A DNA stretch of 64,000 nucleotides from Planctomycetota bacterium (GTDB taxonomy: Bacteria > Planctomycetota > UBA1135 > UBA2386), in assembly GCA_020638695.1 (NCBI GenBank), contig JACKIB010000018.1:1-64000 (forward strand). The letters run 5' to 3'. Numbering within the stretch: position 1 is the stretch's first letter; every line of letters begins with the position of its first letter. Both the position numbers and the translations under genes were made by a program. The notes below the pieces were generated by a model. That model made no database searches and had not been told where the DNA came from. It saw only the letters and a program-made list of their open reading frames with translations. Positions 44,073 through 52,309 of this stretch are shown one piece after another.

Positions 44073-44936
44073 TCATCGGGTGAACAGCTTCCCGACCAGA
44101 TCGACCAGGACCCAGATCCCGGTCGTCTCCACGTCCATCGGCGCGAAGGGGCCGTGGCTCTCCGCCTTCGCCGCCCGCGCCTGCCGCTCCAGCCGGCGCA
44201 CCTCCGTCTGGTGCCGCTCGAGCTCCCGGCGACGGGCCGCGTCCATCCCACCGCCGGCAGCGAACTGCAGGATCTGCTCCAACTCGTGGCAGTCGAACCA
44301 GTAGCCGTGCCCCCGGCACCAGTCGATCACCACGCCCGAGGCCTGGGCGAAGTTCTTGCGGTGCATCGGCTCCGCGCAGGTCGGGCACTTCAGGTACCGC
44401 ACGGTGCGCTCCAGTTCCGGCGCCGGCACGGGGCCGGGGCTGCGCCCGGAGACCAGCTGCGCCACGGCGTGCTGATCGCGCTGCTTGATGATGTCCAGGA
44501 ACACCGCTTCGTCGAGCCACAGTCCACCGCACGACGGGCACTCGATCAGCGAACCAGTGGCGAACTCCTGCACCACCAGTTCGGTTTCGCACCGCGGACA
44601 GGGCCGCCCTTGGAGAGCCTGCACGGTGCCGACCGGGGCGATCCCGGTGCCACACGTGGAACAGTACTGGGCGTCCTTCACCATCCGCGCGAAGCACTCC
44701 GGACAGGTACCGCCGTAGCCGCGCTCGGAGAGCTGGACCCCGCTTCCACAGTAGCCGCACTGCGTCGCTCCGGCCGCGAGTTCTCCGCCGCACGCGGCGC
44801 AGCGCTGCATCTGTAGCTCCCGCGGTTGCACGTGCGGCACGACCAGTGGCTCCGAGCACAGACAGCGCACCTTCGTCCCGACGGCGAAGTCCCCGACGTC
44901 GTACTGGCGATGGCAGCTCTTGCAGGCGATCAGCAT
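44073..44936 (-). CDS. Multi-zinc-ribbon protein
   Basis: 287 residues. At least five zinc-binding pairs occur: CKSCHRQ/CLC, CAACGGE/CGYCG, CPECF/CSTCG, CPRC/CPSCGGLWLDE and CPTC/CRGHGYWFDCHEL. The last two are TFIIB-type ribbons of the PF13453 kind. The C-terminal end is helical and charged, then hydrophobic (IWVLVDLVGKLF), so it may associate with the membrane. The ATG at 44936 was chosen because the first zinc pair follows directly. Function unknown. Confidence 0.8.
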   Translation of the reverse strand: MLIACKSCHRQYDVGDFAVGTKVRCLCSEPLVVPHVQPRELQMQRCAACGGELAAGATQCGYCGSGVQLSERGYGGTCPECFARMVKDAQYCSTCGTGIAPVGTVQALQGRPCPRCETELVVQEFATGSLIECPSCGGLWLDEAVFLDIIKQRDQHAVAQLVSGRSPGPVPAPELERTVRYLKCPTCAEPMHRKNFAQASGVVIDWCRGHGYWFDCHELEQILQFAAGGGMDAARRRELERHQTEVRRLERQARAAKAESHGPFAPMDVETTGIWVLVDLVGKLFTR

Positions 44937-44977
44937 CGGCACCGCTTGTCGTAGCCGCACGGCACGCGGCGGGCAAC

Positions 44978-45745
44978 TCACGGCGCGCGGAAGTCGCGCG
45001 GGAAGTAGCCACTCGGGGGGTCGCTGCGGACCCGGAACACCTCGGCCACGGTCGATCCGTCGAGGACCTCGGCCGGCGCACCCTGTCGGTGGATCCTCCG
45101 CCGGTGCAGCAGCGCGACCGAATCGCACCGCGGTGCCACCAGGTTCAGGTCGTGCGACGACACCAATACCGCACGGCCTTCCCGGCAAAGCGCGACGAAC
45201 AGTTCCAGGATCGCCACGGCATGTTCGAGGTCCAGGCTGGCCGTCGGTTCGTCGGCGAGCAGGACCGGGGCCTCGGTGGCGAGGGCGCGCGCCAAGTGCA
45301 CCCGCCGTAGCTCGCCGCCCGACAGGCTCCGCACCGAGCGCCCTGCGAGGTGGGTCGTGTCGGTGCGCTGCATCGCCCGGTCCACGGCCGCCCGATCGTC
45401 GGGCGAAGGCACCCCGAGCCTGGGGATGTGCGGGTGCCGCCCCATCATCACGACTTCGAGGACGGTGAACTCGAACGAGGTGTCGGAAGCCTGCGGGATC
45501 CACGCGATCGCCCGCGCCCGCGCCGCCGCGCCGAGGTCCGCGAGCCGCCGGGCACCGACTCGGACTTCGCCTGACGTGGGCGCCCGCACCCCGGCAAGCA
45601 GAGCCATGAGGGTGGACTTGCCCGCCCCGTTGCACCCCGCGAGCAACCCCAGACGTCCGGGCTCGACCGTCAGGTCCACCCGCTCGAGCACCGGGTGGTC
45701 GCCGTACGCGAACGACACGCCGGTGGCTTCCAGCCGCTCGCTCAC
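44978..45745 (-). CDS. FecE/BtuD-type ABC importer ATPase
   Basis: 255 residues. Walker A AGCNGAGKST, Q-loop IPQASDTSFEF, signature RSLSGGELRR, Walker B VLLADEPTASLD, H-loop SSHDLN. It powers uptake of a metal chelate (siderophore, haem or cobalamin). The GTG start at 45745 overlaps the permease stop (GTGA). Confidence 0.94.
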   Translation of the reverse strand: MSERLEATGVSFAYGDHPVLERVDLTVEPGRLGLLAGCNGAGKSTLMALLAGVRAPTSGEVRVGARRLADLGAAARARAIAWIPQASDTSFEFTVLEVVMMGRHPHIPRLGVPSPDDRAAVDRAMQRTDTTHLAGRSVRSLSGGELRRVHLARALATEAPVLLADEPTASLDLEHAVAILELFVALCREGRAVLVSSHDLNLVAPRCDSVALLHRRRIHRQGAPAEVLDGSTVAEVFRVRSDPPSGYFPRDFRAP

Positions 45746-46791
45746 AGCGGCCGATCCCGGCGCATCCGCACCAGCAGGTAGAAGAAGAACGGCGCGCCGA
45801 TCATGCTCATCACCACTCCGACCCGCAGGCCGGACTGCGGCACCACGACCCGGCACAGGTAATCGGCGGCGACCAGGAACACACCCCCGAGCACCGCCGC
45901 GCTCGGCACCACGGCGCGGTGCCGCGGTCCGACGATCAACCGCGCCATGTGCGGGACCACCAGGCCGACGAACGCGATGCCGCCGGTGAACGCGACCGTG
46001 ACCGCGGTGAGCACGCACGCCGCGGCCAACAGCACCGACCGCACCAGCGGCACATGGACGCCCAGCGCGCGGGCACTCTCGCCTTCCAGCGTCATCACGT
46101 CCATGTCGCGCAGGAACGGCAGCAGGCAACCGGCCACGACCACCAACACCACCCCGACGGTGACCACCGCCTGTGCGGTGGTCTTGTCGAAGTCCCCCAT
46201 CAGCCAGAACAGGATCCGGCTGCCCTGCCCCCAGTCGTCGTAGGTCAAGCTGGAGATCGCGAACGAGATCAACGCGCCGACCAGCGTGTTCATCGCGATC
46301 CCCGCGAGCAACAGGCTGCCGACCGAGAATCCCCGCGTCCCTCCGGCGATGCCGTACACCACCGCGGTGACCGCCAGCGCACCGACGATCGCGCAGATCG
46401 GCAGCATCGGCGCCCAGTGGCTGTTGAGCCCCAACACGATCGCCACCGTCGCGCCGAGCGCCGAGCCCTGCGCAGTGCCCAGGATCTCCGGCGAGGCCAG
46501 CGGGTTGCGGAATACCGCTTGCATCAGCGTTCCGGCGATCGCCAGCGCCGCTCCGGCGAGCAGCGCGACGAGGATGCGCGGCAGTCGAATCGAGGTGACG
46601 ATCGCCTGCCGGTTCTGCGGCAGCGGCGCCGCCCAGCCGAGCTCGGCGACCAGCGCCTGGCCGACCTCGGCGGTGCGGATCGGCGCGACCCCGCCGAGGT
46701 CCGGACCCTGCACCAGCGACACCGTGGCCAACAAAAGCAACAACGGCAGCGCAATCGCGAGGAACACCCGCGCCGGCACGCGGCGGCTCAC
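45742..46791 (-). CDS. FecCD/BtuC-type ABC importer permease
   Basis: 349 residues with about ten membrane helices. Family motifs are RLPRILVALLAGAALA, GTLMQAVFRNPLASPEILG and GGIAFVGLVVPHMAR. The GTG at 46791 overlaps the binding-protein stop. Single-permease layout, so it functions as a homodimer. Confidence 0.95.
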   Translation of the reverse strand: MSRRVPARVFLAIALPLLLLLATVSLVQGPDLGGVAPIRTAEVGQALVAELGWAAPLPQNRQAIVTSIRLPRILVALLAGAALAIAGTLMQAVFRNPLASPEILGTAQGSALGATVAIVLGLNSHWAPMLPICAIVGALAVTAVVYGIAGGTRGFSVGSLLLAGIAMNTLVGALISFAISSLTYDDWGQGSRILFWLMGDFDKTTAQAVVTVGVVLVVVAGCLLPFLRDMDVMTLEGESARALGVHVPLVRSVLLAAACVLTAVTVAFTGGIAFVGLVVPHMARLIVGPRHRAVVPSAAVLGGVFLVAADYLCRVVVPQSGLRVGVVMSMIGAPFFFYLLVRMRRDRPL

Positions 46792-47735
46792 GGGTTCTTC
46801 CAATCGTCGAGGATCGTGGCGAGCTTCTCGGCCAACCCGGCCACGTGGTGCGAGGTCGAAAGCAGCAGGGGATTGGGGACGAATGCGATCCGCCCGCGCT
46901 GCACCGCCGGGAGGTGTCGCATGCCGCTCAGCTGCAGCAGTCGTTGCCGCGCCCCGGCCTCGTCGCCCGGGGCGACGCCGACCACCAAGGCATCGGGATC
47001 GAGCCCCAGCAGCTGCTCCTGCTCGAGCCGCACCGCACCGGAAAGGCCACGTTCGGCGGCGGCGTTGCGCGCACCGACGCACGCGAGAACGTCGTCGAAC
47101 ACCGTGCCCTTGCCGGCGACGAACCCGCTGTCCCAGCTCAGCAACCGCCAGGCGCGGCGTCGCGCACGACGCAACGCGACCCGATCCAACCGTTCCTGCA
47201 TGGTCGCGACCACGCGTTCGGCGGCCTCGTCGCAGCCGATCAGGTAACCGACGTCGCGGATGCTCTGCCGAATGCCCGCGAGGCTCGACAACCCGTGTAG
47301 CCGCACCACGGTGCACCCGTCGCCGGACACCAGCGCGTCCGCACGCTTGTCGCTGAAGCTCGCGAGAAACACCAGATCCGGCCGCATGATCCGCACCGAT
47401 TCAGGGTCGGCGGTGACGTGGTGCGGAAAGCGCCGCGATTCCTCGGCGACCGGGCTGAACATCGGCTTGGTGCTCACCTCGTGCAGCGCCGCGATGCGCG
47501 CCCGCGGGCAGATCGCCAACAGCACTGCATCGGTGAACAAGGTCGCGGAGACGATCCGCTGCGGTGGCGCGGGCACGCTGCTGGTCTCGCCGGTCGGCGT
47601 CGCGTAGCGGCGCGGGAACGGGTCGGAACGGCTGTGGTGCGCGTTCGGGTCTGCCGTGGTAGCTGGCTTGCAGCCCGGTGTGAGCAGGGCGGCGAGCAGG
47701 AGCAGGGTCGGTGCGGACGCGTTGCGGCGGGACAC
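46788..47735 (-). CDS. Periplasmic-binding lipoprotein of the metal-chelate importer
   Basis: 315 residues. A signal peptide with lipobox-like LLTPGCKPA is followed by a BtuF/FhuD-type two-lobe fold (RIVSATLFTDAVLLAICP, then ITADPESVRIMRPDLVF-like strand and LDPDALVVG). The GTG at 47735 gives the signal peptide; the longer open frame is not signal-like. First gene of the importer operon. I looked for a cobalamin riboswitch upstream and found no convincing one, so the substrate is undecided. Confidence 0.88.
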   Translation of the reverse strand: MSRRNASAPTLLLLAALLTPGCKPATTADPNAHHSRSDPFPRRYATPTGETSSVPAPPQRIVSATLFTDAVLLAICPRARIAALHEVSTKPMFSPVAEESRRFPHHVTADPESVRIMRPDLVFLASFSDKRADALVSGDGCTVVRLHGLSSLAGIRQSIRDVGYLIGCDEAAERVVATMQERLDRVALRRARRRAWRLLSWDSGFVAGKGTVFDDVLACVGARNAAAERGLSGAVRLEQEQLLGLDPDALVVGVAPGDEAGARQRLLQLSGMRHLPAVQRGRIAFVPNPLLLSTSHHVAGLAEKLATILDDWKNP

Positions 47736-48058
47736 GGCGGGCAGAGAGTACGGTACGGCGGCCGTAGAAGCGCGGCCCGGTGCGAACCCGCACGGGGCGC
47801 CGTCGGACCGCCGAACCACGCAGCGGGCGCCCGGCAAACGAGACTCCGTGCCCTGGCCCGGCCGATCAAGGCCGAGCCGCCGCGGTTCCTCGGAGTCGCT
47901 CGCGGCTCGTCGACCTCCGGGGCGCCCTGCTCGGGGCGCACATCCTTCTGGCAGGGCGTTGCCGCGCGCACCACACGCCGAACCGATCGCCTCCCTCCCG
48001 GCGCCGAAACGGCGCACCCGTGCTGGACCCGGGGCCCCCGCCGAGATCCACTCGGGTC

Positions 48059-48571
48059 ATGGAACCCGACGCCTTCTGGTCGCTCGTCGACCGATTCGTG
48101 GTCCGCGAACCCGGGGCGCCACCCGACGTGACCCCGCTCGAGTCGGCGTTGGCATCCCGACCGGCCACGGAGATCGTCGCCTTCGACCTCGGACTCCAGC
48201 AACGGCTCGCCGACTCGTACGGGTGGCCCTTGTGGGGCGCCGCGTACCTGATCCAGGGCGGGTGCTCGGACGATGGCTTCGATTACTTCCGCGGCTGGTT
48301 GATCGCGATGGGCCGCGAGATGTTCACCCGCGCCACCACGAATCCGGACAGCCTGGCCGAGCTGCTCGATCCCGGCATCGACGGCGACGCGCTGGAGTGC
48401 GAGGACATCCTCAACGTCGCCGCCCACGCCCACCAGAGCGCGACCGGAGCGGAGATCACCGGGGCCGCGATCGGCTACCCCGAACTCGGCCCGTGCTGGG
48501 ACTTCGACGACGATGACGAGATGCGCCAGCGCTACCCGAGGCTGTTCGAGAGGTTCGGCGATGCAGGGTGA
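48059..48571 (+). CDS. DUF4240 protein
   Basis: 170 residues. FWSLVDRFV at the start, WPLWGAAYLIQGGCSDDGF and FRGWLIAMGREMFTRA are the hallmarks of the family, whose function is unknown. It ends with an acidic DDDDEMRQRY segment. It diverges from the importer operon across ~320 bases that carry only non-homologous open frames. It precedes the next gene by four bases. Confidence 0.9.
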   Translation: MEPDAFWSLVDRFVVREPGAPPDVTPLESALASRPATEIVAFDLGLQQRLADSYGWPLWGAAYLIQGGCSDDGFDYFRGWLIAMGREMFTRATTNPDSLAELLDPGIDGDALECEDILNVAAHAHQSATGAEITGAAIGYPELGPCWDFDDDDEMRQRYPRLFERFGDAG

Positions 48572-48575
48572 ACCC

Positions 48576-49343
48576 ATGACTCGTCCACACCGCTGGGCGG
48601 CGCGCGGCGCGGTGTTGTGTGCCCTCGCCGCGCTGTTGGTCGGCTGCGCCGCCAACCGGGACCACGGCGATGGAGGAACGCGTGCCCCCGAGGTGCAAGC
48701 GTTCGGCGCACTGCGGGCGATCTTCCACCGCGGCCAGACCGGCGCCGCGGTGGGCCTCGACAAACTGCTGCCGAACCCGAACCTCTACGCGGTCGGCGCA
48801 CTGTCCGGACTCGCGGGAGAGGTCACGGTGGTCGGTGGCCGAGTGTTCCTCGCCCATCCGACCGGCAACGACACCGCGCGCACCGACGAGCTCGAGCGCA
48901 GCGATGCGGCGGCGACGCTGTTGGTCGCCGCCGCGGTGCGGAGTTGGCGCGAAGTGGTGGTGAAGCGGGCGATTCGCTTCGCGGAGCTCGACCGCGAGAT
49001 CGCTCGCCTGGCCGCGGGCGCCGGGCTGCGCACCGACCAGCGGATCCCGTTCCTGATCGAAGGCGCATTCGACGACCTGCACTGGCACGTGATCGACGGC
49101 CGGCGGCTGCGTGCCGGAGGGTCGTCCCACGAAGACCACCTGGCGGCGGCGGTCCGCCAGCAGCGGAAGCGCGCCACCGCCACGCTGATCGGGTTCTACT
49201 CGGCGCACGACCAGGGAGTGTTCACGCACATGGGTTCGCGGACCCATGTCCATTGCGTGGTGCGGAAGCCCCTGGCGTCAGGACACGTCGACCACGTCGA
49301 CATTCCGGCCGGGGCCACCATCCGCTTCCCGATCGGCCCGTGA
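48576..49343 (+). CDS. Acetolactate-decarboxylase-like lipoprotein
   Basis: 255 residues. A lipoprotein signal (VLCALAALLVGCAANR) is followed by a fold resembling alpha-acetolactate decarboxylase. THVHCVVRKPLASGHVDHV has the H-x-H-x(10)-H spacing of the zinc site in that family, and EVQAFGALRAIFH resembles its N-terminal strand. The known enzymes are cytosolic or secreted and make acetoin; a lipid-anchored form would act in the periplasm, perhaps on a different substrate. An in-frame ATG at 48561 is the alternative start. Confidence 0.72.
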   Translation: MTRPHRWAARGAVLCALAALLVGCAANRDHGDGGTRAPEVQAFGALRAIFHRGQTGAAVGLDKLLPNPNLYAVGALSGLAGEVTVVGGRVFLAHPTGNDTARTDELERSDAAATLLVAAAVRSWREVVVKRAIRFAELDREIARLAAGAGLRTDQRIPFLIEGAFDDLHWHVIDGRRLRAGGSSHEDHLAAAVRQQRKRATATLIGFYSAHDQGVFTHMGSRTHVHCVVRKPLASGHVDHVDIPAGATIRFPIGP

Positions 49344-49552
49344 CCAGTGGGTTTCGCGGCCGGGCCGGACCGCTCGGGCGCGGCGAGTGACTCCCTCGAA
49401 CGTGCGCGCGTCAGGGCAGGAGTGGGCGGCGTGCGCCACGGTGTTCGACAAGTCGGCCCCGCTCGGTATCGTGAGCCCATGCGGCGGGAGCTCCACCCAG
49501 CGCCGTCCCGACACGCGGCACCGGCCGCAACGGACGGTTCGCCTACGGCGCG

Positions 49553-50887
49553 ATGAGCGGCGGCGGTGACGAGGCACTGCTCGCGCGAGTCCTCGCCTGC
49601 CCCGACGACGACGCCCCCCGCCGCGCCCTGGCGGAGCGCTGGCGGGCCCGCGGCGACCCGCGCGGCGAGTTCGTCGAGGTGCAGCTCGCCCTGGCAGACA
49701 TGCCGCGCTGGCATCCGGATCGACCCGCGCTCGAGTCGCGCCAACTCGCCCTGCAGCGCGCCCACCTGCAGAGCTGGCGCGACGCACTGCCGCACGGTGA
49801 CCTGGCGGTGCACTTCCAGCGCGGTTTCGCCTGGTCGGTGTCGGGCACGCCGGCCGAGGTACGCGACGACCTCCCCCGGCTGGCCGAGCACGCGCCGGTG
49901 ACCCATGTCGACCTCGAGGTCGACGAGGACGACGGGCCGGACACGGCGCTTCCCGAGCTCGAGGAATGCGCCGCCCTGGCGGGCGTTCGCGAGTTGGCGA
50001 TCTCCGACGGGTTCATCGAACCGGCTGCGTTCGGCGCACTGCTCGCTGCCGACGTGTGGCGGGAACTGCGCGGCGTCACACTCGGTGACGCGATGTGCTC
50101 GCGGCAACACGCGGCGGAACTGGCGCGGGTGCATCCCGCGGCGCCGCTGCGGAGGATCCACCTCGCGGGCCACATCAGCGGCATCGGCGACGACGGGGTC
50201 GACGAGTTGCTGCGCGCGCCGTGCACCGCCGGGCTCGACGAGCTACTGCTGCACGGTCAGGGCCTCACCGATGGGTCGCTCGTGGCGCTGGCACAGAGCC
50301 CGCTGCGCCTGCGGCACCTCGGACTGGCATCGGTCGGCTACCGCGACAACCGCTTCACCGCCGCAGCCGTGCGTGCCGCGGCGCGGGCCCCCTGGTTGGC
50401 GGAACTCGACTCGATCACGCTCACCGGTGCGGCCGAGGGCGATGCGCTACCCGAGCTGCTGGCCGCCGGGCGCAGCCTGCGCGCCGCGTGGCTGTCGCGC
50501 ACCGAACTCGACGCCGCCGCATTGCAGGCGATCGTGGACGCGACCGGATTCGCAGACTGGCGCGAACTGGCCGTCTCCGGCAACCCGATCGGCGACGCCG
50601 GTGCACGGGCGCTCGCGGCCGGCCCGGCGCTACCCCGGGTGCTCGCCTTGGCCGGCTGCGGAATCGGGCCTGACGGACTGCGCGCGCTCGCCGCTGCACC
50701 GCCGGTCGACGCCCTCGACCTGCGGGACAACCCGCTGCCGGCCGATGGATGGTCGGCGTTGCTGGCAATGGACCGCTTGCCTCGCACCACCGCCCTGATG
50801 GTGCACGCGCGCGACTGGCCCGTGGAGCTGGTCGACGCGGTGCGTCGCCGCTACCCGCGGGCCGACCTCATCGGCGCCGCGACGTGA
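49553..50887 (+). CDS. TIGR02996-type N-terminal domain with leucine-rich repeats
   Basis: 444 residues. Residues ~1-50 (RVLACPDDDAPRRALAERWR, GDPRGEFVEVQLAL) match the repeat-companion domain seen in Myxococcota and Planctomycetota. The remainder is built of degenerate LRR units (LDELLLHGQGLTDGSLVALA, WRELAVSGNPIGDAGARAL, VDALDLRDNPLPADG), suggesting protein-protein contacts in the cytosol. Function unknown. The 3' end overlaps the convergent small membrane protein gene by 20 bases. Confidence 0.85.
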   Translation: MSGGGDEALLARVLACPDDDAPRRALAERWRARGDPRGEFVEVQLALADMPRWHPDRPALESRQLALQRAHLQSWRDALPHGDLAVHFQRGFAWSVSGTPAEVRDDLPRLAEHAPVTHVDLEVDEDDGPDTALPELEECAALAGVRELAISDGFIEPAAFGALLAADVWRELRGVTLGDAMCSRQHAAELARVHPAAPLRRIHLAGHISGIGDDGVDELLRAPCTAGLDELLLHGQGLTDGSLVALAQSPLRLRHLGLASVGYRDNRFTAAAVRAAARAPWLAELDSITLTGAAEGDALPELLAAGRSLRAAWLSRTELDAAALQAIVDATGFADWRELAVSGNPIGDAGARALAAGPALPRVLALAGCGIGPDGLRALAAAPPVDALDLRDNPLPADGWSALLAMDRLPRTTALMVHARDWPVELVDAVRRRYPRADLIGAAT

Positions 50888-51083
50888 TCCAGGTCCAAGG
50901 CGCGACCACCAGGAGCAGCACGGCGAGCAGCGTCAGGAACGGCACGGCGAGCCACAATCCGATGGTCGACCACAGCGGGGCGTCGCACACGCGCCCCAGC
51001 AGATGCAACGCCAGGCCGACCAGCAGCAATACTCCGAGCGCGGTGACGGTGCTCGGACCGAACAAGAGCTGCTTGACGCTCAT
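50868..51083 (-). CDS. Small two-helix membrane protein
   Basis: 71 residues with two hydrophobic helices (VTALGVLLLVGLALHLLG and LWLAVPFLTLLAVLLLVVAP) and a basic C terminus. The ATG at 51083 is preferred; the upstream open frame runs into repeat DNA. No family recognised. Confidence 0.6.
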   Translation of the reverse strand: MSVKQLLFGPSTVTALGVLLLVGLALHLLGRVCDAPLWSTIGLWLAVPFLTLLAVLLLVVAPWTWITSRRR

Positions 51084-51088
51084 TCGCT

Positions 51089-51176
51089 GGGGGGTGTGTC
51101 CGAAGTTCGTTGCACATGGCGTCGAGTCATGCGGTTCGCTCGCGAGGAGCTGCGACGGCACGGCTTGTCACCCCAC
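51089..51176. repeat. Internally deleted family C mini-element
   Basis: GGGGTGTGTCCGAAGTTCGTTGCA and the following ~70 bases match the right half of the complete family C element in inverted orientation. CACCCCACTCG at the end looks like the opposite terminus, so the middle has been lost. It lies six bases upstream of the small membrane protein gene and may supply its promoter or leader. Confidence 0.7.
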
Positions 51177-51217
51177 TCGGAGTCTGCGCCACAGAAGGGT
51201 GATTCAGGAGGTGCGAC
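51173..51217. repeat. Family D mini-element fragment (left end)
   Basis: CTCGGAGTCTGCGCCACAGAAGG and the following GATTCAGGAGGTGCG match the left end of family D; the first base quartet is CTCG rather than CTAG. It adjoins the family C remnant, repeating the pattern of elements joined at their ends. The rest of the gap to 51365 holds nothing recognisable. Confidence 0.7.
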
Positions 51218-51365
51218 AGGCGCTTGCGGTGCTGCAGTCATCGGCTGGTGAGACGCGCGGGCTCGCTCCTGGGTCGGCGTCCGGGTGTGCGGTTCCACGC
51301 GGGTCGCCGTCCGGGCGGCCCGTGGACGGCTTCGGAATCCGCGGACGCACGACCGCTCTGGCACC

Positions 51366-52199
51366 TCAGCGCCGCGCAACGAACTGCTCCAGCGCGTCGC
51401 GTAGCTCCGGTCCGACCCGCCACAGATCGACGTGCCCTGCGCCGTGTACCCACACCAGCTGCGCGTCCGCCGCACCACTCGCATTCCGCAACGCCTCCGT
51501 GACTCCCGCGCCGACCTTGGCATCGGTGTCTCCGCAGACCAGCAGCGTCGGAACGCACAGCCGCGAGATCAAGTCGCGCGGCCGGAGCCAACGGGCATCC
51601 GCGCGCATCCACAGGGTCGCGGAGACGCGCAGTGGCCAGAGCAGCAGGCTCGGCAGTGGAAGCCACGGCACTCGGTTGTACAGGGCCGATTCGATGTCGC
51701 CGTAGCAGGCTTCCAGCACCGCGAAGTCCCAGTCCAATCCACCTCGTTGCGCAGCGCTGTACACGATCGCCGCGGCGCCGAGGGACTGCCCGTGGGCGGC
51801 GACCCGCACGAAGCCGCGCTCGCCCAGCCAGCGGCGCCACGCCCGCAAGTCGATGGCCTCGTACCAGCCCATACTGACGCGCTGCGGATCACTGGCCCCG
51901 GTGCCGCGCAGGTCGACCAACAGCGTCGACCAACCGTGGTCCAGATACCATCGCGCCCGATCCAGCATCGCGGTTCGATTGCCGCGGATGCCGGCTGCGA
52001 GCACCACACAGCGATCGCTCGCGGTTCCGGCCGCAACCAGCCAGCCGCGCACGGTGACGTGGTCCTCGGTGTGCAACTCCACGTCCAGCACGGGCCGGCC
52101 CGCAAGTGCGTCGAGCCTCGGGATCGCGGCCGGTGCCGGACGCGTCACCAACCAGCCGCCGCAGGCCCCCGCAGCCAGCCACAGCGCCGACAGCAGCAC
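51366..52199 (-). CDS. Membrane-anchored alpha/beta hydrolase
   Basis: 277 residues. An N-terminal hydrophobic segment (LLSALWLAAGACGGWLV) anchors or exports it. The hydrolase fold has LLVDLRGTGAS, nucleophile elbow AAHGQSLGAAA (Ser), the likely acid in VCGDTDAKV and the His in HGAGHVDLW. The substrate class cannot be assigned, but it resembles the AXE/dipeptidyl-type short hydrolases. It begins with GTG at 52199. Confidence 0.88.
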   Translation of the reverse strand: MLLSALWLAAGACGGWLVTRPAPAAIPRLDALAGRPVLDVELHTEDHVTVRGWLVAAGTASDRCVVLAAGIRGNRTAMLDRARWYLDHGWSTLLVDLRGTGASDPQRVSMGWYEAIDLRAWRRWLGERGFVRVAAHGQSLGAAAIVYSAAQRGGLDWDFAVLEACYGDIESALYNRVPWLPLPSLLLWPLRVSATLWMRADARWLRPRDLISRLCVPTLLVCGDTDAKVGAGVTEALRNASGAADAQLVWVHGAGHVDLWRVGPELRDALEQFVARR

Positions 52200-52309
52200 C
52201 GCGTAGCGCCACCGTCGGCTCCGCCGTCGCGCGGGCGCAAGGCTCCGGGACTCTGATCCGCTGCCCGCCAGACCCCGCGGTGCGGCGGCCCGCGAACTGT
52301 CCGGCGGTG

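Noticed and set aside
47736..48058. Possible cobalamin riboswitch before the BtuCDF/Fec-type importer
   Set aside because: On the minus strand only a weak GCCAGAAGGATGTGC-like echo of the B12 box was found, without the other conserved segments.
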